The notes under the pieces are model-generated. The model was not told where the DNA came from and did no database searches. It was given only the letters and a program-made list of their open reading frames with translations. A DNA stretch of 13,919 nucleotides, taken from the NCBI GenBank assembly GCA_945868935.1, contig CAMBNE010000004.1:1-13919 (forward strand), written 5' to 3'. A program made the position numbers and the translations under genes. Source of the DNA: an uncultured Clostridia bacterium. Lineage in GTDB: Bacteria > Bacillota > Clostridia > Oscillospirales > Acutalibacteraceae. This document shows positions 13,243 to 13,919 of this stretch, piece by piece; positions within the stretch are counted from its first letter, which is position 1, and every line of letters starts with the position of its first letter.

Positions 13243-13919
13243 TATCCAGACCGTTTGTAGTTTTCAAAAACTCAAACAGCTGATTATAAATCAAATCAAC
13301 GCCGCCGTTGCTGTCGCTTTCAATGTTGAGCGGCATAATCGGGTCGTGAACGGAAAGACGGAGCAAAAACCAGCCGTCGCCGTTTTCTTTGCCGAATGAT
13401 ACTCTAATTCCCTCACGGTTATCATCGGCAACCTGCCAGCCGTCCTGCTTTTCTGCGTATTCGGTGAGGTCGGCAATAATCTTTTCGCCGCAGGCTCTGA
13501 AATCCTTTTCGGTAATCTTAAATCTGATTTCCTTGCTTTCAACAGGCTCTTTAAGTGCAGAGGTCAGCTCGTCAAGGTCCTTGCCCTCTTTACGGAGCTG
13601 TGCCATTTTGATGATGATTTTTGTGCAGAGGTATGCGCCGTCGTCAAGAAAATAATTCTCACGCATTGCGGCGTGTCCCGAGGTTTCAATTGCAAGAGGA
13701 CAGTTAATTCCCTGTGCGTTAAGCTCAAGAGCCTTGTCAATTACATTCTTATATCCTCTGCGATAGCGGTAGTGCTTTCCGCCGAGTGTGTTTTCAATAA
13801 AATCCTTAAGTCCGCTTGAAGTGATTGAGTCGGTAACAACTGTTCCGCCGTCGTTGCCCTCAAGCGCAATTGCAGCGGCAACAGCTACAAGCCTGTTGCG
13901 GCTTATCTCGTTGCCCTTT
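13238..13919 (-). CDS. Phosphomannomutase/phosphoglucomutase, 5' truncated by the window
   Basis: The C-terminal ~227 residues of an alpha-D-phosphohexomutase, which interconverts hexose 1- and 6-phosphates to feed glycogen, cell-wall or capsule precursor synthesis. The frame is open to the window edge; the Met at 13666 is internal. Before it come NDGGTVVTDSITSSGL and a segment ending GGKHYRYRRGYKNVID. The sugar-binding loop ETSGH is coded at 13687-13673 and is followed by RENYFLDDGAYL. The C-terminal domain 4 has WFLLRLSVHDPIMPLNIES, the phosphate-contacting loop. The active-site phosphoserine and metal-binding loop lie outside the window. Motifs do not separate glucose from mannose specificity. 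Confidence 0.92.
   Translation of the reverse strand, partial: KGNEISRNRLVAVAAAIALEGNDGGTVVTDSITSSGLKDFIENTLGGKHYRYRRGYKNVIDKALELNAQGINCPLAIETSGHAAMRENYFLDDGAYLCTKIIIKMAQLRKEGKDLDELTSALKEPVESKEIRFKITEKDFRACGEKIIADLTEYAEKQDGWQVADDNREGIRVSFGKENGDGWFLLRLSVHDPIMPLNIESDSNGGVDLIYNQLFEFLKTTNGLDI

Overview
The window looks like a chromosomal segment of a low-to-middle G+C Clostridia bacterium, probably a gut Oscillospiraceae/Ruminococcaceae member. The reasons are an anaerobic pyruvate formate-lyase operon, Firmicutes-style strong GGAGG ribosome sites, a GH31 alpha-glucosidase resembling the Blautia obeum enzyme, and small XRE/DUF6442 regulator pairs typical of this class. This placement is inferred from gene content; no rRNA or other strict marker is present.

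Layout. (1) 2-2796, plus strand: 3' part of pflB, pflA and a hypoxanthine-type DNA glycosylase in one apparent operon. (2) 2785-3479: an AT-rich two-gene island holding an Arc-like ribbon-helix-helix gene (minus) divergent from a SLOG-superfamily gene (plus). Two nearly identical terminator palindromes bound it, and putative operators fill the shared promoter region. (3) 3468-4984, minus: a NUDIX ADP-ribose pyrophosphatase followed by ribF. (4) 5021-5914, plus: an M14 zinc carboxypeptidase, starting only 36 nt from the NUDIX gene. (5) 5915-6231: a gene-free stretch with four hairpin-forming repeats and the asnB terminator. (6) 6232-8523, minus: asnB with an unusual ~155-residue acidic C-terminal extension. 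(7) 8705-9415, plus: a DUF554 membrane protein. (8) 9530-11437, plus: a GH31 alpha-glucosidase. (9) 11499-12180, plus: a self-contained regulatory unit (DUF6442 membrane protein plus small XRE repressor) behind a consensus promoter studded with three copies of a 20-bp dyad. (10) 12191-13090, minus: an XRE regulator fused to a His-rich repeat region and four membrane segments. (11) 13238-13919, minus: C-terminal part of a phosphohexomutase, cut by the window end.

Most genes are core metabolism: anaerobic pyruvate cleavage, flavin cofactor synthesis, asparagine synthesis, alpha-glucoside use and sugar-phosphate interconversion. The less ordinary content is regulatory: the Arc/SLOG island with duplicated terminators, the XRE/DUF6442 circuit with three visible operators, the XRE-membrane fusion with His-rich repeats, and the acidic tail on AsnB. 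No tRNA, rRNA, CRISPR array, transposase or integrase was seen.
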